Positions 31,700 to 42,900 of a DNA stretch of 64,000 nucleotides are shown piece after piece; the stretch's first letter is position 1; every line of letters starts with the position of its first letter. This DNA is from Platanthera guangdongensis (taxonomy: Eukaryota > Streptophyta > Magnoliopsida > Asparagales > Orchidaceae), in assembly GCA_039583875.1 (NCBI GenBank), contig CM077165.1:72838757-72902756 (forward strand), in the 5' to 3' direction. A program made the translations under genes and the position numbers. The notes under the pieces were generated by a model that was given only the letters and a program-made list of their open reading frames with translations, made no database searches and was not told where the DNA came from.

Positions 31700-33836
31700 T
31701 TAGGTATTCTTGACCCAGGTTACCTTGGGTCCTTCTTTCTTCACATAATTAAAACTAGAGATGTAAGAATATGCAGGTTGGCATTTATAACCTAAAGGGT
31801 GATATCTTCTAGGTGGTATAATCCATTGATTAAAATGACTATAGAAAGATCTAGGTTTATTACGGGTTTTAAGAAAATTAAAATTTTTGTTAAGATCAAC
31901 TGCGTTCGACGAATTCAAGTGAGTTCGTCGATCTGAGTTCGACGAATGGGGATGAGTTCGTCGAACTCCACTCAGAGAATGATAATATCCATTCTCTGGG
32001 CCCCAAAATCGTCGATCTTTGGTCGACGAACCATACTAGTTTCGTCGATCGTAGTTCAACGAATTATTATTATAGAAATCTGCGTTCAGAGTTTGTCGAC
32101 TTGAGTTCGACGAACTGTATACATTTCGTCGATCGGAGTTCGACGAAATCTGCTGAACATTGTTGTAGTTAGGATTTTTCTTATTCTATTTCCTTTTCCT
32201 ATTCTATGGTTTTAATTCAGTTGGTTTTGCATTTTTATCATTATCTATTTTCTCTTTTCCTTTTTCAGAAACAAATTTAATTGGAGTTGTCAGAATATTT
32301 TTCTGAATTAGTGGGGGTTGGCTTGATGATCCACCTAACCCCAGCTTACCATTTAACTTGGCATTAACTGTGCTAGGGATGTCAATAAACTTGATGCTTC
32401 TCCCATTTAGGGATTCTTCAAGTTTCCTAGCATCAGCTAAATCAGATTTTAATGATATTATTTGTTCTTGAGCTAATGTTAGTTCATCTTTTAATTTAAT
32501 ATTTTCAGAGACAAGATTTTCATGATCTATTAATTTATCCCTAAGTGTTTTAATTTCTTTTTCAGAGTTTATTAAATCTATACACATGGATTTAAATTCA
32601 GTTTTAAGGTAATCAGAATTGTAGTCAAAGGAAGATAGTACCTGATCTGCTTCTAATTCAGATTCCTCATTATCTGACTCTTCTGTTTGTTCCTCAGCAT
32701 CTGATGGGCTGCAAGAGGCATTGATAGCCATAAGGCAAACTTCCCTTGCCTTTGCTTCTTCTTCATCTTCACTGGAGCTGGAATATTATGATTCCTCTTC
32801 ACTATCACTCCAGGTCTCAGCCATAAAGCCATTTTCTTTTTTTTTGTGCTTGCTGGATGAAGGCTTGCTGTAGTGGTGCTTCCTGAGTCTTTTTCTCTCC
32901 TTTTCTCCTCTTTTGATTTTCAGGACATTCAGAAATGAAGTGTCCTAGTTTCCTACACCTGAAGCAAACAATTTCCTTAGTGGGTGTCTTGTCATACCTG
33001 GGTTTGTCATCCTACCTGGATGACTTTCCCCTAAAGTCCTTTCTTGTCATCTTGTATAATCTCTTTGCTAAGAGACTCAAGAGTTCTTCATTTGATGTTG
33101 GACCTTCAGTTTCTTCTACAGCTTTAAAAGCTATGTTTTGCTCCTTCCTTGTTATTGTAGGAGTCTTTTGTTCTGTAGCTTCCCTGGATTTGATCAGTTG
33201 CTCATATGATTTGAGCTTTCTCAGGAGATATTCTGTGGAAATCTCATTAAGACTTCTGGCTTCCTTGATTGGCCAAATTCTGGAATTTCAAGTGCTGGGG
33301 AAGCATATTAAGATTTTGTCATTCACCTCAGTGAGAGAGATGTCTTTGTCCAAAGTCTTCAGCTCACGGATAATTGAACTTAATCTATTATACATGTCAC
33401 GAACAGATTCTGATTCTTCCTTCTTAAAGTTCTCATACTGGGAGATGAGAGTTGATCTTCTGTCTTTCCTCTCATCAGTTGAATTAGAAACCATCTGGTT
33501 TAGAGAGTCCCAGATGGCTTTGGTAGAAGTGCATTCAACAACTTTTTGAAAAATATCATCTGACATAGTCTGAGCCAGTATATTCATTGCCTTTGCATCT
33601 GCAATCTTTGCCTTTTTCTGAGCATCTGTCCACTCAGGTGGTGGAACAGCATGAGTGCTTGAAGTTGAAGTAAATGTAGTAGCAGCTATTGGTTGATTAG
33701 GACCTATCAAAATAGAATTATATATGTCCTCATCAATAGAATTCATATACAGCCTGATTCTTGCCTTCTAGATTGCAAATTTATTCGAGTTGCAGACTAG
33801 AGGTCTGGTGCTTGGATAATCTTTGTTCTATGCCAT
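31700..33836 (-). pseudogene. gag of F
   Basis: The start is the ATG at 33836, followed at once by a stop. The N-terminal domain (33288-33746) includes MNSIDEDIYNS, MNILAQTMSDDIFQKVVECTSTKAIWDSL and KDRRSTLISQYENFKKEESESV. A degraded CCHC region is near 32920-32975. The acidic, coiled-coil-like part is at 32204-32731. The tail (31700-31918) has WIIPPRRYHPLGYKCQPA and ends with TAA. The tail is interrupted by the F gag array. Confidence 0.83.
31895..32155. repeat. TTCGTCGA palindrome array inside gag of F
   Basis: The same arms as F's LTR and spacer arrays, in the gag position where B also has an array. Inner spacers vary and some arms have lost CpG. Confidence 0.83.
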
Positions 33837-33915
33837 GCTGTGAAATAATCAAAACTAAAATCAGATCTAACAAAGGATCATTTGGTTCAAGTGTTAGCTT
33901 GTACAACCAAAGGAA

Positions 33916-33930
33916 CCTGCTCTGATACCA
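33916..33930 (-). promoter_or_regulatory. Primer binding site of F
   Basis: TGGTATCAGAGCAGG on the minus strand, two bases from the 5' LTR; initiator-Met tRNA type. Confidence 0.88.
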
Positions 33931-33932
33931 AT

Positions 33933-35508
33933 TGAAAGATAGGGGTTAGATTTTATTTACTCTAGAGGGGGGTGAATAGAGTAATAAAACATTTTGACTG
34001 TTTAAGATATTTATCGGAGTGAAGAGTATGTGATACAAATAAAACCAGAAAGGAAAAACAATCTAAATTAATCTACTCTAACACAACACAACTAGCCTAT
34101 CACAGCAACAACAAGAATAATAGGAAAAATGGGAACCAGACAACACAAGAAATTTTTTAGTGGTTCCCTAACCTGGGTACATCCACTCTTCTACCAACCT
34201 GGTAGGAATCCACTAGCAGGTTTTTGATCTGGTGACTGCAACCTTTGAGATTTTGATCAGGTGCCGAAAAACCAAAATAAACTTTTGAAGGGATTTAATA
34301 AACCATTTATACATGAGGGGAGAGAGATTTGATGGTGACTTCACTTTCTCAAACAACTGAGAAGATTAGTGGATTTGTTGTTGTCAAGTCTCCTTCAGAA
34401 TCACTAGGAGCCTTGCACAGGGTGTAGGTCTTCTGTCTTGACTTGAAGTAATCCAGGAACTTCTGACTAATAGTGATTGTTGTCCTTGAAAGCTCCTGGA
34501 GTTGAAGTTGAAGAAGACTCTTGATTTTGTGTTTGTTGTTCTTCTTCTTCTTGAGAAAGATCAAGGTGAAAACAAAGTGTTTTCTACACTGAGAATGTCT
34601 GAGTGTTGTTTTTGTATTCTCTGTCTATTCTCTGTGCTGTGTTTTTTTTTCTTTCTTCTTCCTTATTATTGTCGACTGAAAAGAGAAAAATCTCTTTTAT
34701 ATTCTCTGGTTGAATTCTCCTTTGAATTTTGAATTCTCTGCATTAATTGCTGACTACCTGGAGAATGAAAATCGGATGGAGAATATTTTCTTTTATGAGT
34801 TTCCCCAACTATCTCAATTAATTAAGCAAGTAATTAACCTGATTAAGACCATAATTAATGCTGTCAATAACGCCTATATTTAGAGAATATGTGCATTAAT
34901 TACTCGGGAAAGTATTGCTAAATAATATATGGAATATAAATAGAAAATGAGGAAAACTCTAAGTCTGGAACTGCAACAGAAATCGTTGACCAAAGAACAG
35001 ATTTCGTCGACCTGAGATCCAAGTTCGTCGAGCTGAGAAATTATGTTCGTCGACCTGAGATCCAAGTTCGTCGACCTGAGCACAGCGAACTGCATTCTGT
35101 GAATAACTTGCCAATTCTACGCTCCAAGTTCGTCGAGCTGATAATCTATCTTCATCGAGCTGAGTTCAGCAAAAGTAATCTAGAAAGAATGTGTTGAAGT
35201 AGAAATCCAGACTTCGTCGACCTGAGCTCAAATATCATCGAGCTCAACTCAGAGAATTAACTCTGAGTTCATCAATCAGCGATCGACGATCGTTGAGCTG
35301 AGTTCGACGAACGTCGAACTTATATACTGAACTTGATTTCTTCTAAGTCTTGAGTCAATCTTAGGTCTTCTACTGGCTGGTAAATGTAAGGTTGAACCTA
35401 AAGACTTAGCCTAAACTCTAAGACTCAAAACATATGATCTTGGCTATGCATTATGGGTCAGGAATCCTAATTAGTGAACCTAGACCAAATCTAACCAGGG
35501 ATCCAACA
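33933..35508 (-). repeat. 5' LTR of F
   Basis: 1576 bp. It matches 23437-25001 with many substitutions and short indels, including a small duplicated TATTCTCTGT stretch near 34615. Confidence 0.93.
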
Positions 35509-35913
35509 AACGGTTGATCCCACCAGCTGATCGAATAATTCATCTATCTGTAGAATCAGATACTTGTTCTTCTCTATCAGCTTATTCAATTCATGATAGT
35601 CAATACATAACCACAAACTACTGTCCTTATTTTTCACAAAAAGAACAGGTGCGCTCCAAGGTGACATAGATGGGTGTATGTATCCCTGTTCCAACAACTC
35701 TTGCAATTGAACTTTCAATTCAGCCATTTCCTTTGGATCTACGCGATATGGCGAGCGGGACACAGGTTTCGCACCTGACACCATCTCATTAGTGAAGTCG
35801 ATCTCCCGCTGGGGTGGTAGCCCAGGAAGATCCTTAGGAAACTCATCAGCAGACTCCGATACAATCGGAACATCACTCACACTGGCCTTTGGCTCAACAG
35901 CCTGAATCAGCAT
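35509..35913 (-). pseudogene. RT N-terminal part of A
   Basis: The gypsy protease-RT linker and RT start: [86 protein letters not shown]...[13 protein letters not shown]. It ends at the F insertion. The usual RMCIDYRELN is LCIDYHELN here. It is the other half of 22766-23436. Confidence 0.88.
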
Positions 35914-35952
35914 GAAGAATAACTCTGCGCCCTTCCGAACAGTATTAGTAAC

Positions 35953-36366
35953 TTAGAGTGCAGACATCAGGGTACAGCTCACCCCTCGCATACCAGCAAA
36001 CTTAGTCTCAAGCTCGGTATTCTGGCCCAGTCTGATCTCATTTGAATTGCAATCAATAAAGGCACGCTGTTCTGAGAGCCAGTCCATACCAAAGATCACA
36101 ACAAATTCTGATATCGGTAGCACAGATGCATTCAAAAACAAATCCTGACTTCCTATTTGAACCTCCACATCGCAAGCCCCATCCGCAAGCATCAAACATC
36201 CATTCGGTAATAACACCTTTACACTATCTGTCATCACATGACTAGGTACTCCAATTCGAGTTACGAAGTCCTTAGACAGAAAGGAATGCGAAGCACACGT
36301 ATCAAACAATGCTCTGGCCAGATTATTCCGAAATAGGACGAAGCCTGTTGCAAACACATCATACAC
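35953..36366 (-). pseudogene. aspartic protease of A
   Basis: Retropepsin-like segment: ARALFDTCASHSFLS, with the catalytic-site motif reading DTCAS instead of DTGAS, so a conserved Gly is replaced by Cys; then ILPISEFVVIFGMDWLSEQRAFIDC. It is in a different frame from gag and separated from the RT piece by a stop at 35953. Confidence 0.85.
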
Positions 36367-36440
36367 AAGCTACAAACAAGGCATGCAATATATAAATAAA
36401 TCAATATCTTAAATCGTACCTGTGACGACGTCACTTTGCT

Positions 36441-37532
36441 TTATGGCCTCCTGCTGGCCAAGATTATATGCTCGGGGCTACACCTGGGATGTAGAGGACT
36501 CCACCACTGCATTTCCCTTCTCAGCATAAGACGCTCCGTCTTCTTTTCACTCTTTGGTGGACCACCCCGACAGTCATGGACTATATGCCCCACTCTACCA
36601 CAAGTATAACAGGTACGAGACTCCTTCTTTGACGTTGCACCCGACACAACTATTGAAGGAGCTTGCCTAGAAGGCTTAGACCTCTTGCCCCATTTCTTTT
36701 GATTGTACGATTTTCCAGGACGGGGTGTTTTGAAATCTAGCTTTCTCACCGCCAAGTCCTTTTTTCTTTGCACCCATTTCATATCCTTCTCCAGCGCACA
36801 CGCAGTATCGACCAATGCCTGAAATCCTTGGTTTACCAAACTTGAGTGCAGGAATCGCAACTCATCCCATAATCCTTCATAGAACCTATTGGTTTTCTGT
36901 TGCTCATCAGCAAAGATAGAACCCGCATAACGTCCCAACCTTATGAACTCATGCAGGTAAGTATCAACACTACTTTCTCCTTGCATTAGTCGTTGGAACT
37001 CATTTTCCATGGCAATGCGTTGTGCCGCTGGTATGTGCTTTTCCAGGAATAGTCGCGCGAACTCCTCAATCGAGACTTGTGTTAATTGCCTGCCTGCTAA
37101 GTGGTGTAACTCTATCTCGTCCCACCATAGCCGATCATCTGCTTTTAATAAGAAGGTGGCCAAGGTGACCTTCTGATCTTCCACCGTCCTGATCGACGCC
37201 AATATACGCTTGACGCACGACAACCAATCCTCCGCCTGCGTTCGGGATCCTACACCCGTGAACATAGAAGGATTGAAGCACATAAACTTCTTCAACTGTC
37301 GTTCAGCTGCTCGAGGATCAACAGCCGCAACAGGTTCTGGCATTGCCCCAACCTGTTCTAACACCACTGCCGGTTGCGCTTGCCCACCAGGTTGTGTATG
37401 AAACATTGCAAACAACGCCTCAGTAACTAAGCGGACGGTTTCCGCAGAAGGGGAAGGTGTAGTCACCTCAGCTGGTGTCATACTCTCATCAGAACGCTGG
37501 GGCTCCGACTTCCCAACACCACTATGAGTCAC
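36441..37532 (-). pseudogene. gag of A
   Basis: About 350 codons. The first ATG in frame is at 37481 (MTPAEVTTPSPSAETV). It has a retrotransposon gag domain (FTGVGSRTQAEDWLSCVKRILASI; KADDRLWWDEIELHH; FLEKHIPAAQRIAMENEFQRLMQGESSVDTYLHEFIRLGRYAG), a basic stretch KSYNQKKWGKRSKPSR and a CCHC knuckle CYTCGRVGHIVHDC. The frame slips near 36520, after the knuckle, and ends at 36441; relatives have gag-pol in one frame. The knuckle would bind RNA for packaging. Confidence 0.85.
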
Positions 37533-37729
37533 CTATAGGTAAACAAGACTCACATTAGCAACCTCACACAAGCAATAACAACAATTTAGGAACGCGCAGG
37601 TTCCTCAAACAAGTGTATTTGCATTCCTAAGTGGACATTCAAGAGTTCATTAGTGTTAACGCGATTCGCACTGACACGTGCGCGCCACCCCACAAAATAA
37701 TTCGACCATGAATTCGAAAGAGGAAGACC

Positions 37730-37746
37730 GAGACAACATGATACCA
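37730..37746 (-). promoter_or_regulatory. Primer binding site of A
   Basis: TGGTATCATGTTGTCTC on the minus strand, three bases from the LTR. The first eight bases match initiator-Met tRNA and the rest diverges. Confidence 0.6.
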
Positions 37747-37749
37747 AAA

Positions 37750-37877
37750 TGTCACGACTTCATCCCTCCTCATAGCATATAATAGAAGGTCTGGCAGGGC
37801 CCCACACCATTTTCCACAAAACAGGCAGCGAGGTTACAGGTTAATACCAATTCATAATAGCATCCTAACACAGAGCA
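37750..37877 (-). repeat. 5' LTR of A, remnant cut by D
   Basis: 128 bp matching 6286-6412 with about a dozen differences. It stops at ...CACAGAGCA, where D's LTR begins. GAGCA (37873-37877) would be D's left target site. Confidence 0.85.
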
Positions 37878-38138
37878 TGTAACACCCCCTATCCGTCGCA
37901 TAGCATATAGCAGTAGGTCCGGCCGGGGCCCGACGCCATATACCACAGACAGACCGGGCAGTTACTCAATGGAAACCATCCAACCAATACAATGTCCTAC
38001 ACAGAGCATTCAGCGAAAGCAGTTTATAAGTTGCAATTAAGAACCCCGCACAAAGAGCACGAATGTCCACTAATATACCAAAATAGTAATGTAGTACATA
38101 CACAAGTACTGGCCTTAAGGCCTTACAAAAATGGTTTA
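37878..38138 (-). repeat. LTR of element D, left portion
   Basis: It begins TGTAACACCCCC and is related to A's LTR in the same orientation (shared blocks: CATAGCATATA, ACAGAGCATTC, AATGTCCACTAATAT, GGCCTTAAGGCCTTA). It is interrupted by C; GTTTA at 38134-38138 is C's target duplication. Whether D is a solo LTR or a full element cannot be seen. Confidence 0.8.
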
Positions 38139-38345
38139 TGATAACTCTAATTTTGTCCAACTTTTTACATTATTTTTTATTTAATAATTAGTTAGTTTAT
38201 AATCATATTTTGTAATTTTATTATTGAATTTTTCTAATTTCTTATTTCAGGGCAATCTGGGCTGCAAATTTCAATTTGGAGTCTATATGGTTGACCAGGA
38301 GACAAAACTAGAAAAAAGAAGGAAAATTTCAAATGTACACGCCAA

Positions 38346-38916
38346 GTCACGGGCGTGACCAAAATGGTCACGGGCGTGACATCCTTTCGAGAACCCGGCG
38401 CGTGGAAGTATCTCTGCCACGTCAATTAAAATTACACGCCTTAAGGTCCCGGGCGTGACCATCATTACACGGGCGTGGCGATCATTACACGGGCGTGTAC
38501 TCCAGGCATGACATCCAGTGCCCTGCCCTGACTTCCAGTCAACGGCAGTTTCACTTTGCAACAAGTCACGGGCGTGACACGTTTGGCACGGGCGTGACTA
38601 ACCCCGTGACAGCCCGGCGTGCCGACTCAATGCTGCAGTTTCAGTCGCTGGGAGTTTTCTAAAGGCACGCCCACGGTCACGGGCGTGACCAGGGGCGTGA
38701 CCCCTCCAACAACGGCCGGAGATATTCCCGCCGTTTCTGCTTCCCGCCGTTCTTCAACAACCGTCAAGACACGCCCTAGGTCACGGGCGTGACCTAGGGG
38801 CGTGACCCGCAAATTAACAACTTTTGGCGGTTTCGCGCCAACGTTCAGAAGACTTGAAGACGACGGTTCCGAGACCGACACGCCCTAGGTCACGGGCGTG
38901 ACCTAGGGGCGTGACC
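38346..38916. repeat. TCACGGGCGTGA palindrome array in C's 5' LTR
   Basis: Nine perfect CACGGGCGTG cores by eye. The last three units are compound palindromes: CACGCC, a variable 5-base arm, TCACG-GG-CGTGA, the complementary arm, then GGCGTG. The copy in the 3' LTR is at 49557-50127. Confidence 0.92.
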
Positions 38917-38932
38917 ATCCAGCAACTTTTTC

Positions 38933-38939
38933 TATAAAT
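38933..38939 (+). promoter_or_regulatory. LTR TATA box of C
   Basis: TATAAAT, 16 bp after the last palindrome unit (ending GTGACC at 38916). An equivalent box stands 14 bp after the last palindrome before ORF3. Confidence 0.8.
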
Positions 38940-39829
38940 TCCAGACAGCTTCAGATGGCGAGGAGGAGATTTTTGGGGAGCTTAGTTCTGTTCTATTTAC
39001 TGTTTTTCCTGCATTTTCAATTCCTAGTGTAATCTTTATTTTCAAGTCTCTTCTTAAATCATGTCTTTCTTTATGCTTTCATGTAATCCTCCCATCATGA
39101 TGAGTAGCTAATTTTCCAATTAGCACTTGATCATGATGAACTTTGGAATGGAATAAAATTCTTATTTTTGTCTCAAATTAGCAAGCATTCTATTTTCTAA
39201 ACTTTGGTTTATCTTTGATTTAATTTTTCTTCGAATTCATAAGTTGCAAATTATGTTTATTCGAGCTTAGATTCGTATCCTAGATTTACCGAGAGGTTGT
39301 GGATACGAGTAGATCACTCAAGGATAAAGAGAACTTCTTGCACCCCTCGAGAGAGGAACGCAAAATTCTTCCGCCTTGAAGTCAACTCCATTAGTGAGGT
39401 TCACCGCCTAAAGCAAGCTTAGGTCTTTCGACTGGCCGAGAGGTCTTAATCGATCTACCTAAGGTTAGTCGAGTGCGTATTCTCGAGAGAGGCGCTTCGT
39501 AGCTTTGGAACCTCCGCGGTCGAAGTTAATAATTTAGATGCTTGTGCTCTTTAATTTTGTGGAATTTTATTCTAGGTCAAAGGGATTCTAGATCAAGTGC
39601 TAGTCTTTTATTCATCGAATTTCTCCTCTTAATTTAACGTTTGTTTTCGTTTTCGCAAAAACCAATTTTCCGATCGATAAAATAATAGTTCGTCCTTGTG
39701 AGTACAAATACTCAACGGTCCCCGAGTTTAAATACGATATTTCCTATACTAATTTCGATAGGTGCACTTGCCTAGTTGAGAGTTTAGTTTGGATACTTTT
39801 CAAAACTTATAAAATCTTCATCAAGTTTT

Positions 39830-39847
39830 TGGCGCCGTTGCCGGGGA
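39830..39847 (+). promoter_or_regulatory. Primer binding site of C
   Basis: TGGCGCCGTTGCCGGGGA, six bases after the 5' LTR. It is complementary to the 3' end of plant Asp tRNA and typical of the Athila/Tat group. Confidence 0.92.
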
Positions 39848-39949
39848 AATATTTTTGTTGATATTTTGAAAGCAAGGCTCTATTAATTTTATCATTTTCT
39901 TTTGTTTAAGAAATATCAAAATCAAAAAAATTTTGTTTTATTTTGGTGT

Positions 39950-42900
39950 ATGACCCGAGGGAATCCGTCGCCTCTTTTTGATTTGGATCCGGAAATCGAG
40001 CGAACCCTTCGGCATCGCTTACGATTTCAAGTTCCGAATTTTCAAGATACGGACTCCTTAGGAGACACTCCTAATCCTTCATTAATCCTCTCTCCGTCAC
40101 CGCCTTCTTCTTCTCCTTCTTCATTTAGTTCTTCTTCTCATTCTCCTAGATCTCCTTCTTCTGCTTCTTCCAATATGGGTGAGCCAAATGCGGTTGAACA
40201 AAGGACTATGTCCTATTATGCCCGTCCAAACTTGGACGAGACTCAATCTAGTATTGTTCGTCCCGCTATTGCCCCCAATAATTTTGAGTTGAAGCCAAGC
40301 ATCATCCAAATGGTACAACAATATGTACAATTTGATGGGCTTCAAGATGAAGATCCAAACGCGCATATTTCAAATTTCTTAGAAATATGCGATACTTTTA
40401 AAATTAATGGTGTATCCGATGATGCCATCCGGCTAAGGTTATTTCCATTTACATTGCGCACTAAAGCCAAGCAGTGGTTGGGTTCTCTACCAAGAGGATC
40501 CATCACAACATGGGCTCAAATGACGGAAAAATTTCTTACGAAATACTTTCCGCCGGCTAAAACGGCTAAATTGCGCAATGATATCACTTATTTCTCCCAA
40601 ATTGATTCAGAAACGTTATATGATACTTGGGAGCGTTTCAAGGAATTGCTTCGTCGATGTCCTCATCATGCAATTCCGGATTGGTTACAAATCCAAACCT
40701 TCTATAACGGCCTAAATTCTCAAACTAGGCAACATATTGATGCCGCCGCCGGTGGAACGCTTAATAACAAAACACCGGCGGCCGCACAAGAGCTTATAGA
40801 AGGTATGGCTTTGAATACCTATCAATGGAGTACACCTCGGTCTAAACCACCTAAACCGGCCGGGATGTATGAAATCGATACGGTTTCAAGTTTGTCTCTC
40901 CAGGTTGAGCAACTGCAAAAACAGATGAACGAGATGTCTGCTTCCTCGTCCAAATCTACCTGTGAGCCCCAATATTGGGAGCCTTCTACTATTGCCGAGC
41001 ATGTGGATTACATGGGTAATCCGAATCGGCCACCTTATAATCCGGGTAACAATTTTGGCAATACCTATCACCCGGGTATAAGGAATCACCCCAACTTCTC
41101 TTGGAGTAATCCGGGGAACGCGGCGCGCCCACCGAACACGATTCCACCCGGCTATTTTCCACCGCAAGCTCCCAAAGCTCCCAATCTCGAGGAATTGTTC
41201 ACTAAATATACAACTACAAATGACGCCAACATCCGGAATCTCACCGGATCTCTTCGAAGTTTGGAGACGCAAATCGGGCAAATCGCTAAAATGCTCTCCG
41301 ATCGTCAACAAGGAGCGCTACCGGGCAATACGGAGCCCAACCCCAAGGAGCATGCAAAAGCCATCACCCTACGGAGCGGGAAGGAGGTAACCACTTCTCC
41401 AAATCCGGTTGATACTTCTCCAATTCCGGTTGATACGGAGGTAATAATTTCTCCATCTTCTCCTCCGTCTAAGCCTTCTACTCTTAATAAACCAAAAGCT
41501 TATCAACCACCTCTTCCCTATCCATCTAGAATGCAAAAAAATCGGGTGGATGAACATCACGGTAAATTTTTGGACATGTTTAAACAAATCCAAATTAATC
41601 TACCGTTTTGTGAAATAATCGCACAAATGCCGAAATACGCCAAGTACCTCAAGGATCTTTTATCCAATAAAAAGAAACTTGAGGATATCTCCACGGTTCA
41701 ATTAAATGCGGAGTGTTCGGCAGTTTTACTTAATAAATTACCTAAGAAATTACCCGATCCGGGTAGTTTCTCCATTCCCTGTTTGTTTGGTGATTTATTA
41801 GTAAAACGTGCGTTAGCCGATCTAGGCGCCTCAATCAATTTAATGCCTTATTCTTTAGTTAAGAAGTTGGGATTAGGAGAACCTAAACCCACACGAATGT
41901 GCATTCAATTGGCTGATCGGTCTGTCAAGCTCCCTATGGGGATCATAGAGGATGTGCTTGTCAAAGTTGACAAATTTATCTTTCCGGTAGATTTCGTCAT
42001 CTTTGACATCGAAGAGGACACCGAGGTCCCACTCATTCTCGGTCGCCCTTTCCTTGCCACCTCGCGCGCAATTATAGACGTTAGTAATGGGAAACTTCTC
42101 CTTAGAGTCGGAGATGAAGAAGTTACCTTTACTATTGATACGTCTATGAAAAACTCGCTCTCAAATGACGACTCATGTTATTATTTGGAGGCTTCTCCTG
42201 AAGAAGACTCTCTTCTTTTTTCTGAACAATCTTTATCTTCTATTGATCATGATGCCGATTTAGAACATTTAGATTTAATTGCTCATGAAAATAGTGATAA
42301 TCTCTCGATCACGCACGCACCTATTTTTGAACTTTTAGACATTGGTAGTGATCGTTTGAAAACTTCTTATGATGAACCTCCCGCGTTAGAACTAAAACAA
42401 TTGCCTGATCATTTAGAGTATTTATTCTTAGCGGAGGATTCAAAACTTCCGGTTATTGTGTCGGCCTACTTGACCAATGAAGAAAAAATTAAATTATCTC
42501 ATATTTTAAAACTTCATCGCCGCGCAATTGCGTGGAAGATCACGGATTTGAGAGGGATTAATCCCTCCTTTTGCACCCATAAAATTTTTTTAGAAGAACA
42601 CGCTCACAAAACTATTCAACCTCAACGCCGGCTAAATCCTAACATGAAGGAGGTAGTCAAGGCCGAGGTCATAAAATTATTAGATGCGGGTATCATCTAT
42701 CCAATTTCGGATAGCTCTTGGGTGAGCCCGGTCCAAGTGGTGCCCAAGAAAGGAGGGTTAACGGTAGTGCCTAATGATAAAAACGAGTTAGTTCCCACTC
42801 GAACCGTTACCGGATGGCGGGTGTGCATCGATTACCGTAAATTAAATGATGCCACCCGTAAGGATCACTTTCCTTTGCCGTTTATTGACCAAATACTTGA

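Larger units (their letters stand above)
23437..35508 (-). mobile_element. Element F: complete but decayed SIRE-like Ty1/copia
   Basis: 12072 bp with LTRs of 1565 and 1576 bp starting TGAAAGATAGGGG and ending GGATCCAACA. The 5-bp target sites (23432-23436 and 35509-35513) match at only 3 of 5 positions, as expected for an older insertion. Gag, PR, IN, RT, RNase H, array spacer and ORF3 are all present and all broken. By gag, pol and array motif it is the sister family of B. Confidence 0.93.
6286..37877 (-). mobile_element. Element A: Tekay-type Ty3/gypsy chromovirus, split by B and F
   Basis: Minus-strand gypsy element. The 3' LTR (2363 bp once B is removed) begins TGTAAC at 6286 and ends TGTTACA at 20830. 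The internal region 20831-37749, without F, is about 4.8 kb and holds gag, protease, RT, RNase H, integrase and a C-terminal chromodomain. The 5' LTR starts at 37750 and is cut at 37877 by element D. The chromodomain and long LTRs indicate the Tekay/Del chromovirus clade. The 127 bp of LTR overlap that can be compared differ at about a dozen places, so A is much older than B, C and E. Confidence 0.88.
38139..39823 (+). repeat. 5' LTR of C
   Basis: It starts TGATAACTCTAATTTTG. U3 has the TCACGGGCGTGA array (38346-38916), then TATAAAT at 38933. The downstream R/U5 part is about 880 bp with no gene. It ends ATCTTCATCA. Confidence 0.96.

Noticed and set aside
38283..38881. Small minus-strand frames in the C LTR, repeated near 49494-50092
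   Set aside because: They come from the CACGGGCGTG palindrome array, which gives repeated HARD/GHARD peptides in several frames; duplicated only because the LTR is duplicated.
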